Source: Nitrospirota bacterium (GTDB lineage Bacteria > Nitrospirota > Nitrospiria > Nitrospirales > Nitrospiraceae). From it: a DNA stretch of 12,492 nt. Below are positions 1 to 9,559 of the stretch, in pieces (the first letter of the stretch is position 1; the number at the start of each line of letters is the position of its first letter). Location: assembly GCA_020028595.1 (NCBI GenBank), contig JAIBHQ010000026.1, forward strand, positions 1 through 12,492. The letters are read 5' to 3'. The position numbers and the translations under genes were made by a program. The notes beneath the pieces were generated by a model. That model was not told the origin of the DNA. It did not search any database and was given only the letters and a program-made list of their open reading frames with translations.

Positions 1-1
1 A

Positions 2-199
2 GAGGATCCCGAGGATATTGTTGATGGGGAGATTATGGAAAAATACCTCCCTTCTTTTAAGCATTTAAAGATTTCTTTCCTGGTCCCTTTGGAAACTCGT
101 TCTCAATTCAATCTTGACCCTGGGTTCGACGTAAAGGAATTGTCGGAAGAGGCTATACGGTTGGCGATTTCAGATTCTTCGAGGATCCTGGTTTTTTAG
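2..199 (+). CDS. C-terminal part of a TusC/DsrF-like sulfur-relay protein (5' end outside window)
   Basis: An open frame enters from the left edge and ends at TAG 197-199, giving 65 residues with no start inside the window. The end of the peptide (LDPGF-V-EL...SRILVF) resembles the end of E. coli TusC (LDPQTPFVVEATPL...YDVILRF), and the preceding YLPSFKHL resembles TusC YIATFKLL. TusC/DsrF is a small DsrE-fold subunit of the TusBCD (DsrEFH) complex, which passes persulfide sulfur towards tRNA 2-thiouridine synthesis or, in sulfur oxidisers, sulfur metabolism. The stop codon overlaps the ribosome site of the next gene, which is TusB-like, so the order matches tusC-tusB. The region is AT-richer than the replication genes. 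The match was made by eye on a short fragment. Another DsrE-fold protein is possible. Confidence 0.55.
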   Translation, partial: EDPEDIVDGEIMEKYLPSFKHLKISFLVPLETRSQFNLDPGFDVKELSEEAIRLAISDSSRILVF

Positions 200-209
200 A
201 GGTTATTAA

Positions 210-470
210 TTGAAGAAAATTCTTTATATCGTGAGTAAGGCTCCGAGTGAGAAGAGTGTTTCTTTACTTCCTGCTGATTCCGGATCCAAAAACGATATAT
301 CAGTGGTTCTCGTTCAGGACGGCGTGAGACATCAGAAACTCCCCTTCCCTTGTGTTTTTACCCTTTCAGATGACGTATTGTCTCGAAAGTTGTCTTCGCC
401 GTTTCCTTCCGTGTCCTACCAGGATCTCTTACGCATGATTTTTGAAGCTGAAACTGTGGCGGTTGTATAG
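210..470 (+). CDS. TusB/DsrH-like sulfur-relay subunit
   Basis: An 86-residue cytoplasmic protein, close to the usual TusB/DsrH length (about 95). Family features are visible in order: an N-terminal strand ILYIVSKAPSE, then ISVVLVQDGV (TusB has LLLLQDGV), a VFTLSDDVLSRKL segment like VYALNEDLIARGL, and the tail VSYQDLLRMIFEAETVAV. TusB is a subunit of the TusBCD/DsrEFH sulfur-transfer complex. The start is a TTG at 210, chosen because AGAGG (198-202) lies 7 nt upstream and the protein then begins MKKILYIV as family members do. The gene follows the TusC-like fragment by 10 nt, so they are probably one operon. It ends just before the likely origin. It is visibly richer in A+T than dnaN or gyrBA. 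Confidence 0.68.
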   Translation: MKKILYIVSKAPSEKSVSLLPADSGSKNDISVVLVQDGVRHQKLPFPCVFTLSDDVLSRKLSSPFPSVSYQDLLRMIFEAETVAVV

Positions 471-556
471 GTTTACACAGCCTTAATTCTAGATTGTTCA
501 TGTAGAGAAAGAAAATCAGCCGGAGTAGGAGGGGATAAGAGTAGGTGCTGTGAAAA

Positions 557-565
557 TGTGGATAA
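557..565 (-). promoter_or_regulatory. DnaA box, perfect
   Basis: TGTGGATAA on the + strand is the exact complement of TTATCCACA, the high-affinity DnaA binding site. It lies in the distal half of the intergenic region. Confidence 0.8.
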
Positions 566-666
566 TAGGCAGATTCGTCGATGGAATATGGATGGGAATA
601 AGAGAGAAGATGTGAAGAATGAAGTGAAACGATGTCTAATGAGACCCAGAATGAACTTGTATATCC

Positions 667-675
667 TGTGTATAG
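667..675 (-). promoter_or_regulatory. DnaA box, weak (one mismatch)
   Basis: TGTGTATAG reads CTATACACA on the minus strand. It differs from the TTATNCACA consensus only at the first base. Its orientation is the same as the 557 box. Confidence 0.45.
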
Positions 676-803
676 AAAGAACGTTGATGGAAAAGAGAGA
701 ATTAATAGGCACCAAGGAAATAAGGATCAGATAAAGGGATAGACAGACATAAACCACACCATATTGATTCCCATGTCAGTACGGGACATGATATGAAGTG
801 GAG

Positions 804-812
804 TGCAATAAT
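804..812 (+). promoter_or_regulatory. Candidate extended -10 promoter for dnaA
   Basis: TGC-AATAAT fits an extended -10 element (TGn then one mismatch to TATAAT). No good -35 is seen. Transcription would start at about 819, inside the perfect DnaA box, which would suit autorepression. This is a weak call from motif reading only. Confidence 0.25.
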
Positions 813-817
813 TTAAC

Positions 818-826
818 TTATCCACA
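818..826 (+). promoter_or_regulatory. DnaA box, perfect
   Basis: TTATCCACA matches the DnaA-box consensus exactly. It sits 39 nt before the dnaA start and beside an AT-rich stretch (ATAATTTAAC, then TTAATAA at 831-837). It could serve both origin melting and DnaA autoregulation. Confidence 0.85.
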
Positions 827-840
827 GATGTTAATAAGTC

Positions 841-849
841 TGTGCATAG
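841..849 (-). promoter_or_regulatory. DnaA box, weak (one mismatch)
   Basis: TGTGCATAG reads CTATGCACA on the minus strand, one mismatch from TTATNCACA. It faces the perfect box at 818-826 across 14 nt and lies directly before the dnaA ribosome site. Confidence 0.5.
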
Positions 850-864
850 TGGAGGGTTTTGGAT

Positions 865-2202
865 ATGGGAAGCGACACCGTTTGGGATAAAGCTCTGGCG
901 CACATAGAGAGCAAAGTTCCCAAACAAATATTTGAAACGTGGTTTACGCCGACCCGGCTCCGTGAAATAGAGGGATCGACGGCCCGGGTGGAAGTGCCTA
1001 ATAAATTTTTCGGCCAATGGCTCACCGAGCACCACAAGGGATTGCTTTCGGAAGCTCTGACAGCCGCACAGGGAGGACGTGAACTCACGGTGATCTTTGT
1101 GACAGCGGACAAGACAACCATGAAGGCGGCAGAGGGAAGGGCGGCAACGGCACGCGTAATACCAGCCAACCGCCTGCGGCGCGTTTCCCCCATGAACCCA
1201 AAATACACATTCAAAAACTTCGTCGTGGGAGCCAGTAACCAGTTTGCGCATGCAGCCTGCCTGGCTGTCGCGGAATCGCCGGCCCAGGCCTATAACCCGT
1301 TGTTCCTGTATGGGGGCGTGGGGCTCGGCAAGACGCACTTGCTCAACGCGATCGGGAACCACATCGCGGAAACATCCGATCTCCGCATTGCCTATGTGAC
1401 GACCGAGCAGTTTACGAACGAGGTGATCAATTCGATCCGCTACGACAAGATGATGGACTTGAGAAAGCGGTTCCGAAACATCGACATGCTGCTGATCGAC
1501 GACATCCAGTTTCTCGCAGGCAAGGAGCGCACGCAGGAGGAATTCTTCCATACCTTCAATACGCTCTACGAGGCGCATAAGCAGATCGTATTGTCGAGCG
1601 ATCGTTCCCCCAAGGAAATCGCGAACACCGAAGAGCGTCTGCAATCCCGGTTCGGGTGGGGCCTGATTGCGGACCTGCAGGCGCCGGACGTGGAAACGCG
1701 CATCGCCATTCTCCGCAAGAAATCCGACGACGAAGGCATCCTGCTGCCGGAGGACGTCGTTCAATTTCTGGCGGCAAACATGAAGAGCAACATCCGCGAG
1801 CTGGAAGGCTCGCTCGTGCGGCTGGGTGCCTACACCTCGCTCACCGGCCAGCCCATCGCGCTGGACATGGCCAAGAATGTGTTGAAGGATCTCATCGGCG
1901 AGAAGAAGAAAATCATCGCGATGGACGACATCGAGGAGATCGTTGCCGCCCGGTTTCATGTCAAAATTTCCGATATGAAATCGCGGCGACGGAGCAAGAC
2001 GCTGGTGCATCCCAGGCAAATCGCCATGTACCTCTGCCGGGAGCTCACCGATGCCTCCTTTCCGGAAATTGGGAGGCACTTCGGCGGGAAGGACCACACG
2101 ACGATCATCCACGCGTGCAAGCAAATCACGAAGGCGAAGGATGCCGATAGCACGCTGAGCGCCACGCTGGAAAGTTTGAAGGATCAAATCACGAAGGGCT
2201 GA
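865..2202 (+). CDS. dnaA: Chromosomal replication initiator protein DnaA
   Basis: An AAA+ ATPase that binds DnaA boxes at oriC and melts the origin. From the ATG at 865 it is 445 residues, normal to slightly short for the family. Domain I spans about 1-80 (WDKALAHIESKVPKQIFETWF) and domain II is a short linker of about 30 residues. Domain III carries Walker A GGVGLGKTH (150-158), Walker B LLIDD (209-213), sensor I LSSDRSP (243-249), the arginine-finger segment SRFGWG (R262) and sensor II MKSNIRELEG (306-315). Domain IV has the DnaA signature GGKDHTTIIHACKQI (407-421), which contacts the box. The start is chosen because GGAGGG (851-856) lies 8 nt before ATG 865. A TTG at 859 is too close to it. 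DnaA boxes overlap the upstream region, so autoregulation is likely. Confidence 0.98.
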   Translation: MGSDTVWDKALAHIESKVPKQIFETWFTPTRLREIEGSTARVEVPNKFFGQWLTEHHKGLLSEALTAAQGGRELTVIFVTADKTTMKAAEGRAATARVIPANRLRRVSPMNPKYTFKNFVVGASNQFAHAACLAVAESPAQAYNPLFLYGGVGLGKTHLLNAIGNHIAETSDLRIAYVTTEQFTNEVINSIRYDKMMDLRKRFRNIDMLLIDDIQFLAGKERTQEEFFHTFNTLYEAHKQIVLSSDRSPKEIANTEERLQSRFGWGLIADLQAPDVETRIAILRKKSDDEGILLPEDVVQFLAANMKSNIRELEGSLVRLGAYTSLTGQPIALDMAKNVLKDLIGEKKKIIAMDDIEEIVAARFHVKISDMKSRRRSKTLVHPRQIAMYLCRELTDASFPEIGRHFGGKDHTTIIHACKQITKAKDADSTLSATLESLKDQITKG

Positions 2203-2238
2203 CGCGCATAATCAGTGAGCCACGGGAAAGAGGCACGT

Positions 2239-2252
2239 CCCGGCGCGCCGGG
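2239..2252. repeat. 14-bp perfect GC palindrome in the dnaA-dnaN gap
   Basis: CCCGGCGCGCCGGG reads the same on both strands. It lies in the 77-bp gap between the dnaA stop and the dnaN start. It could form a cruciform or short hairpin in the mRNA, but has no T-run to act as a terminator. Its function is unknown and chance is possible in GC-rich DNA. Confidence 0.5.
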
Positions 2253-2279
2253 GTGGGCGGGTGAAATGAGGAGATGCCG

Positions 2280-3410
2280 ATGAAGCTACGAATCGCGCGA
2301 GACGAATTGCTGACCGGTCTGCAGCGGGTGCAGGGCGTGGTGGAGAAGCGCAACACGATGCCGATCCTCTCCAACATCCTGCTGGAAGCCAAATCGGAAG
2401 GCGTGGATATCATCGCAACGGACCTGGAACTTGGCATGCGCGGGCTCTACAAGGCGGCCGTGAAGGAGCCGGGTTCGATCACCCTCTCCGCACGCAAGCT
2501 GTACGAGATCCTCAAGGAGCTGCCGAACGGCGAGATCGAGCTGACCGTCGGGGCCAACAACTGGGCGACGATCCAATCGGGCAAGAGCCAGTTCAAGATC
2601 GTCGGCCTGCCGAGCACCGAGTACCCGGCCCTGCCGGTGATTGAGCGCGAGGGGCTGACGCCGCTGGCCGGCGCAGGGCTGGCCAACCTGATCCGGAAGA
2701 CGATATTCGCGGTGGGCGACAACGACGCGCGCTACATCCTCAACGGCCTGCTGATCACGCTGAACGTGTCGGACAAAAAAACCACGCTGCGGCTGGTCGG
2801 GACCGACGGGCACCGCCTGGCCGTGGCCGATCAGGAGATAAGCGGGTCGGCCGGCAAGGAGGGCCCCAGGGAGATCAAGGCCATCATTCCGAAGAAGGCG
2901 GCGCTGGAGATGCGGCATCTGCTGGAAGAAGGCGACGGCGACCCGCTGATCGGGTTCACCAAAAATCTCATGATCTTCCGCAAGAGCGGCCTGCTGTTGA
3001 CGTCGCGGCTGATGGAGGGAACCTACCCCAATTATCAGCAGGTCATTCCCAAGGATAAGGAACCGGACAAGCGCGTGACGGTCTCCAAGCCCGAACTGGA
3101 AGGCGCGCTGCGCCGCGTGGCGGTGCTCTCGCGCGACAAGACCAATGCCGTCAAGGTGACGTTCACGTCAGGGAAGATCACCCTGTTCTCCAGCAACCCG
3201 GATTTCGGCGAGGCGACGGAAGAACTGCCCGCCCAGTACAAGGGCGAGTCGCTTACGACCGGCTTCAACGCGCGGTACCTGCTGGATGTGCTGGGCATCG
3301 TGGATGGCGAGTCCGTCACGCTGCAGATGGATGCGCCCCTGAGCCCCTGCTTGGTTCGGGAACCAGGCAACAACGGCTTTACGTGCGTCGTGATGCCGGT
3401 CAAAGTTTAG
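2280..3410 (+). CDS. dnaN: DNA polymerase III beta sliding clamp
   Basis: Encodes the ring-shaped dimeric clamp that encircles DNA and tethers DNA polymerase III and many other replication and repair proteins. It has 376 residues, close to the usual 366-380, and the three repeated clamp folds fit this length. The N-terminus MKLRIARDELLTGLQRVQ and the VVEKRNTMPILSNILL segment match the family. VGTDGHRLAV in the middle and the C-terminal end (FTCVVMPVKV, like E. coli YVVMPMRL) are also typical. The ATG at 2280 is preferred over the ATG at 2274 because AGGAG (2269-2273) is 6 nt before 2280 but touches 2274. The gene lies 77 bp downstream of dnaA on the same strand and is probably co-transcribed. 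RecF, which commonly follows dnaN, is absent here. Confidence 0.97.
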   Translation: MKLRIARDELLTGLQRVQGVVEKRNTMPILSNILLEAKSEGVDIIATDLELGMRGLYKAAVKEPGSITLSARKLYEILKELPNGEIELTVGANNWATIQSGKSQFKIVGLPSTEYPALPVIEREGLTPLAGAGLANLIRKTIFAVGDNDARYILNGLLITLNVSDKKTTLRLVGTDGHRLAVADQEISGSAGKEGPREIKAIIPKKAALEMRHLLEEGDGDPLIGFTKNLMIFRKSGLLLTSRLMEGTYPNYQQVIPKDKEPDKRVTVSKPELEGALRRVAVLSRDKTNAVKVTFTSGKITLFSSNPDFGEATEELPAQYKGESLTTGFNARYLLDVLGIVDGESVTLQMDAPLSPCLVREPGNNGFTCVVMPVKV

Positions 3411-5780
<2,370 letters not shown>

Positions 5781-5783
<3 letters not shown>

Positions 5784-5828
5784 CGAATAGCCAATAGCGA
5801 GCAGCCAGTAGCTCTGAGCTATTCGCTA
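5781..5828. repeat. Inverted repeat in the gyrB-gyrA gap, including the gyrB stop codon
   Basis: TAGCGAATAGC (5781-5791) pairs perfectly with GCTATTCGCTA (5818-5828). The first three bases of the left arm are the gyrB stop codon. A second arrangement pairs ATAGCGA (5794-5800) with TCGCTAT (5823-5829), so two alternative stems compete. No T-run follows. Confidence 0.65.
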
Positions 5829-5860
5829 TCAGCTAGTTGTTGCTAACATGGAATTAAAAG

Positions 5861-8326
5861 ATGCCGCTCGATGAAAGACTAGCCCAGATCGCCATCGAAG
5901 ACGAGATGCGCTCGTCCTATCTCGATTACGCCATGAGCGTGATCGTGGGGCGCGCGCTTCCCGATGTGCGGGACGGAATGAAGCCGGTCCATCGCCGCAT
6001 CCTCTACGGCATGAACGAGATGGGCCTGGCGCACAACCGGGCTTACCGCAAGTCGGCCAAGATCGTCGGCGAGATCATGGGCAATTACCATCCCCATGGC
6101 GACTCGGCGATCTACGACACGCTCGTCCGCATGGCGCAGGACTTCAATATGCGCTACATGCTCGTGGACGGCCAGGGCAACTACGGCTCGATGGACGGCG
6201 ACCCTCCGGCGGCCATGCGCTACACCGAGGCGCGCATGACGCGGATGGCCGAGGAGATGCTGGCCGACATCGACAAGGAAACGGTGGACTTCGGGCCGAA
6301 CTACGACGAGTCCCGCACCGAGCCGCTGGTCCTGCCGGCCCGGGCGCCAAATCTATTGATCAACGGCGCGGGCGGCATCGCCGTCGGCTACGCGACGAAC
6401 ATCCCCACCCATAACGTGGCCGAGGTCATCAACGGCCTCGTCAAATTGATCGACGATCCGGAGACGACGATCGCGCAATTAATGAAGGACATTCCCGGCC
6501 CCGATTTCCCGACCGCCGGGTTCATCTACGGTACGGGCGGCATCAAGCAGGCCTATGAGACCGGCCGCGGCCTTCTGACGCTGCGGGCCAGGGTGAACGT
6601 CGAAGTGGACGAGCGGACGGACCGCAGCCGCCTGATCGTCACCGAGATCCCCTACCAGGTGAACAAGGCGACTCTGATCGAGAAGATCGCCGATCTGACC
6701 CAGGACAAGAAGATGGAGGGCATCTCCGACCTGCGCGACGAGTCGGACCGGGACGGCGTCCGCATCGTGATCGAGCTCAAGAAAAATGAAATTCCGCAGG
6801 TCGTGCTGAACAACCTGTTCAAGCACACCCAGCTCCAAACGACGTTTGGAGTCATCATGCTGGCCCTGGTCAACAACCGGCCGGAGGTGCTCAATCTCAA
6901 ACAGGTGCTCGAGCATTTCGTCGCGCACCGGCGTGAAGTTGTCGTCCGCCGCACGGCATTCGAGCTGCGCAAGGCCGAAGAGCGGGCCCATATCCTCGAA
7001 GGCCTCAAGATCGCGATCGACAACCTGGACGCAGTGATCAAGCTGATCCGCGGCTCCGCGTCACCGGAGGCGGCACGCGGCGGCCTGATGCGGCAGTTCC
7101 TGTTGAGCGAGGCCCAGTCCAACGCGATCCTGGACATGAAGCTGCAGCGCCTCACGCAGCTCGAGCGCAACAAGCTCATCGAGGAATACCAGGAGCTGCT
7201 GAAGCGGATCGAATATCTCAAATCCGTGCTGGCCAGCGAGCCGCTGGTCCGGAAGATCATCAAGGACGAGCTGCTGGCGATCAAGGAAGCCTACAAGGAC
7301 GAGCGGCGCACGCAGATCGTGAAGGAAGAGGCGGAGATCAGCGTCGAGGACCTCATCGCCGAGGAAGAGGTCGTCGTCACGGTGTCGCACGCCGGCTACA
7401 TCAAGCGGAATCCCGTGTCGCTCTACCGCGCGCAGCGGCGCGGCGGCAAGGGCAAGATCGGGATGGGCGTGCGCGACGAGGATTTCGTCGAGACGCTCTT
7501 TACCGCCTCCACGCATGACTATCTATTGTTCTTTACGGACGCGGGCAAGGTCTACTGGCTCAAGGTCCACGAGCTTCCGGAGGCCGGCCGCGCGGCCAAG
7601 GGCAAGGCGCTGGTGAATCTCCTCGCGCTCAAGGACGACGAGAAGGTCACCGCCACCCTGCCCGTGAAGGAATTCCGGGAGGACCAGTTCGTCATCATGG
7701 CGACCAAGCAGGGCATCATCAAGAAGACGGAACTCTCCGCGTATGGCAATCCGCGGGCGGGCGGCATCATTGCGCTCACGCTGGACGAGGGCGACAAGCT
7801 GATCGGCGTGCAGATCACGGACGGCCAGCGGGAGATTCTCCTGGGCACGAAGCAGGGCATCGTGATCCGGTTCAAGGAAGAGGAGGCCCGCCCGATGGGC
7901 CGCACGGCGCACGGCGTGCGCGGCATCACGCTGGAGGAAGGCAACGAGGTGATCGGCATGGAAACGATCACGCCGGACTCCACCACGGCCATCCTGACGA
8001 TCACTGAAGGCGGGTTCGGCAAGCGGACACCGGTCGCGGAGTACCGCATCCAGGGCCGCGCCGGCAAGGGCATCATCAGCGTCAAGACGACGGAGAAAAC
8101 CGGCCTGGCCGTCGGCTTCCTCCAGGTGCGCGACGACGACGAGATCATGCTGATGGCGGCCATGGGCAAGATTCTCCGTTGCAAGGTGAACGACATCCGT
8201 GAGATCGGCCGGAACACACAGGGAGTCCGCGTTCTCGAACTGGAAGGCGAGGCTGATCGCGTCGTCGGCGTGGCCCGCATCGTCGAGCATGAAGAGGAGT
8301 CGCCGGAGAACGGCAACGGCGGATAG
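5861..8326 (+). CDS. gyrA: DNA gyrase subunit A
   Basis: The DNA breakage-reunion subunit of gyrase, forming an A2B2 complex with GyrB. It has 821 residues, within the usual 800-880. The N-terminal breakage domain has the catalytic tyrosine Y121 in AAMRYTEARM. The helix that binds quinolones reads HPHGDSAIYD, with S82 and D86 equivalent to E. coli S83 and D87, so the common resistance changes are absent. The C-terminal beta-pinwheel carries the GyrA box QRRGGKG near residue 525, which marks GyrA rather than ParC. A short acidic tail EHEEESPENGNGG ends the protein. The start at ATG 5861 gives the expected IEDEMRSSYLDYAMSVI N-terminus. No strong ribosome site precedes it, only AAAAG directly upstream. 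Confidence 0.97.
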   Translation: MPLDERLAQIAIEDEMRSSYLDYAMSVIVGRALPDVRDGMKPVHRRILYGMNEMGLAHNRAYRKSAKIVGEIMGNYHPHGDSAIYDTLVRMAQDFNMRYMLVDGQGNYGSMDGDPPAAMRYTEARMTRMAEEMLADIDKETVDFGPNYDESRTEPLVLPARAPNLLINGAGGIAVGYATNIPTHNVAEVINGLVKLIDDPETTIAQLMKDIPGPDFPTAGFIYGTGGIKQAYETGRGLLTLRARVNVEVDERTDRSRLIVTEIPYQVNKATLIEKIADLTQDKKMEGISDLRDESDRDGVRIVIELKKNEIPQVVLNNLFKHTQLQTTFGVIMLALVNNRPEVLNLKQVLEHFVAHRREVVVRRTAFELRKAEERAHILEGLKIAIDNLDAVIKLIRGSASPEAARGGLMRQFLLSEAQSNAILDMKLQRLTQLERNKLIEEYQELLKRIEYLKSVLASEPLVRKIIKDELLAIKEAYKDERRTQIVKEEAEISVEDLIAEEEVVVTVSHAGYIKRNPVSLYRAQRRGGKGKIGMGVRDEDFVETLFTASTHDYLLFFTDAGKVYWLKVHELPEAGRAAKGKALVNLLALKDDEKVTATLPVKEFREDQFVIMATKQGIIKKTELSAYGNPRAGGIIALTLDEGDKLIGVQITDGQREILLGTKQGIVIRFKEEEARPMGRTAHGVRGITLEEGNEVIGMETITPDSTTAILTITEGGFGKRTPVAEYRIQGRAGKGIISVKTTEKTGLAVGFLQVRDDDEIMLMAAMGKILRCKVNDIREIGRNTQGVRVLELEGEADRVVGVARIVEHEEESPENGNGG

Positions 8327-8331
8327 AAAAC

Positions 8332-8403
8332 AGTGCTGAGCATTGAGTGCTGAGTCCTGAGGGGCTCTTTTCGTTCAGCACTCAGGACTGAGCACTCAGC
8401 ACT
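8332..8403. repeat. Long imperfect inverted repeat after gyrA
   Basis: The inner arms AGTGCTGAGTCCTGAG (8346-8361) and CTCAGGACTGAGCACT (8381-8396) pair at 15 of 16 positions. AGTGCTGAG (8332-8340) can also pair perfectly with CTCAGCACT (8395-8403). The word AGTGCTGAG is repeated on the left, so alternative pairings exist. The only T-rich stretch (CTCTTTT) lies in the loop, not after the stem. It may help stabilise or terminate the gyrA transcript, but it does not have the form of a standard terminator. Confidence 0.72.
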
Positions 8404-8441
8404 TGGTTCATAAGGATTCTAGTTCCTCCATCCCCTTCCTC

Positions 8442-9080
8442 ATGTCAGTATCCATCGTGCCAAAATGGTTCAGAAATCTCGACACGGTCGTCAAGCTCGG
8501 ATTGGGCGTCTTCGTCGGCGCTTTCGTGCTGATCTGGGGCGGTATGTTTCTCACGAGGCCCGATCGGTCGATCCCGCCCTACAGCGTCGGCTCGCAGGAA
8601 GGCACGGCGGTGGCTGTCCATGTGCCGGCATGGACCAGCGACACGGAGATCGAAACGCTGATCTACCGGTTTCAGAAGGTCGCGCATGAGGGGCGTGAGT
8701 TCGGACGGATGAAGATCCGGCCGACGACGAAAGACGATCCGGCCGGGCGCTACCAGCGGATCACGATCTATGTCTTTGCCAACGACCACTGGACCGAGCC
8801 GGACATCCTGCGCCGGTATCTGTCGTTGGACACTTCCCATGATCCAACCGAACAAACCTTCCGCGTAGAGTTTGAAAAAACGGTGCGGGGATTCTACCGG
8901 CTTGAGGGGATGGCCGAAGAAGGCCGGATCGGCCGGATCCACGAGGTGCTTCAGGGAAAGGACACGGCGGGCACCGCCGCCTACGCGCGCCTGCTGTTCA
9001 AAGGTCCGGTGACGGCGGCTCTGGGCTCACCGGACGCGCCGGCCGACAAACCGGCGTCCTCTCCACTCTCACCGTTTTGA
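8442..9080 (+). CDS. Unrecognised single-pass membrane protein
   Basis: A 212-residue protein I cannot assign to a family. The N-terminus MSVSIVPKWFRNLDTVVK is basic and is followed by one strong membrane helix at about residues 18-37 (KLGLGVFVGAFVLIWGGMFL). By the positive-inside rule the N-terminus is cytoplasmic and the remaining 170 or so residues face the periplasm. That part is mixed alpha/beta by appearance (QRITIYVFANDHW, FRVEFEKTVRGFYRLEG) and ends in a Pro/Ala/Ser-rich tail. The ATG at 8442 is the most plausible start, but no good ribosome site precedes it. A TTG at 8403 and a GTG at 8457 are alternatives in the same frame. The gene follows gyrA after a long inverted repeat, and its 3' end overlaps the convergent dciA by 12 bp. 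Confidence 0.75.
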   Translation: MSVSIVPKWFRNLDTVVKLGLGVFVGAFVLIWGGMFLTRPDRSIPPYSVGSQEGTAVAVHVPAWTSDTEIETLIYRFQKVAHEGREFGRMKIRPTTKDDPAGRYQRITIYVFANDHWTEPDILRRYLSLDTSHDPTEQTFRVEFEKTVRGFYRLEGMAEEGRIGRIHEVLQGKDTAGTAAYARLLFKGPVTAALGSPDAPADKPASSPLSPF

Positions 9081-9557
9081 AGGCGTCCGCTGCCGGTTCA
9101 GCGCCTGCGCGATCACGTCCGTCAGCTTCGCCCGCAACTCCGGATCGGTCACGGCCACGGTATGCGCGTGGGCTTCCGTGAGAGATTCCGGAGACGGCGC
9201 CGGGGCGATCACTTCGTCAGACTCCCCTGCCTCCTGAACGGGTTCGGCGCGTTCCATGGTTCCCACCCGCAGCACCACATCCGTAATCAGCGACTTTCCG
9301 GCCGCCGCGTTGATCTTTTCAATCAGTTCCGGTTTCAAAAACGTCAGGTGCTGAATCCACACGGAGCTCTCCGCGATCAGGTAGAGCTTTTTAAACTTGA
9401 TCTGGTCCGGTCTCGTGTGGGCGGCGATCTGCTCGCCGGCGATCTCAGGCCAGTTCTTGAGTAGTTTGTGCTCCAGCAGCTTGGGTTCCATGCCGTGGCG
9501 GCGCGCAATGCCGCTCAGCACCGAGGCGATCGAATCGAAGTAGGACTGTGCAGCCAT
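9069..9557 (-). CDS. dciA: DUF721 / DciA-type replicative helicase operator
   Basis: A 162-residue protein with the DUF721 (DciA) pattern: LLKNWPEIAGEQIAAHTRP (residues about 32-50), then IKFKKLYLIAESSVWIQHL, KPELIEKINAAAGKSLITDVVLRVG to about residue 99. DciA proteins bind DnaB and aid its loading on DNA in bacteria that lack DnaC/DnaI (established for the family). The conserved KH-like domain occupies the N-terminal 100 residues. The remainder is a low-complexity acidic and Ala/Pro-rich linker and a basic end (LNRQRTPSKR). The ATG at 9557 is chosen because the protein then begins directly with the family domain. An upstream start at 9599 would add 14 residues from the repeat-rich gap. It is on the opposite strand to its neighbours, with a tail-to-tail overlap with the membrane gene and divergence from smpB. 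Its place beside dnaA-dnaN-gyrBA fits a replication role. Confidence 0.82.
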   Translation of the reverse strand: MAAQSYFDSIASVLSGIARRHGMEPKLLEHKLLKNWPEIAGEQIAAHTRPDQIKFKKLYLIAESSVWIQHLTFLKPELIEKINAAAGKSLITDVVLRVGTMERAEPVQEAGESDEVIAPAPSPESLTEAHAHTVAVTDPELRAKLTDVIAQALNRQRTPSKR

Positions 9558-9559
9558 GA

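Larger units (their letters stand above)
471..864. other. oriC: Probable chromosomal replication origin (oriC), non-coding
   Basis: This 394-bp stretch between the TusB-like gene and dnaA holds no convincing gene. It contains two perfect DnaA boxes (557-565 minus, 818-826 plus) and two one-mismatch boxes (667-675 and 841-849, both minus). It also has an AT-rich patch at about 807-820 next to the perfect plus-strand box, and a top strand with long A/G runs from about 516 to 750. Clustered DnaA boxes directly upstream of dnaA are the standard bacterial origin layout. No duplex-unwinding element was measured. A GC-skew plot of the genome would confirm the origin. Confidence 0.8.

Noticed and set aside
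473..757. Minus-strand open frame of 94 codons in the oriC gap
   Set aside because: It covers the DnaA boxes, has low-complexity hydrophobic and Ser/Phe-rich content from the purine-rich opposite strand, and matches no family I know.
859..861. TTG start for dnaA at 859
   Set aside because: Only 2-3 nt from the ribosome site. The ATG at 865 has proper spacing.
727..2187. Long minus-strand open frame of 486 codons across dnaA
   Set aside because: It is the antisense shadow of dnaA in GC-biased codons. The dnaA protein is unambiguous. The same applies to the long minus frames across dnaN, gyrB and gyrA.
2274..2276. ATG start for dnaN at 2274
   Set aside because: It directly touches AGGAG. The ATG at 2280 has a 6-nt spacing and gives the family N-terminus.
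8332..8403. Rho-independent terminator after gyrA
   Set aside because: The stem is strong but no T-run follows it. The T-rich part is in the loop. The stems after dnaN and gyrB were rejected as terminators for the same reason.
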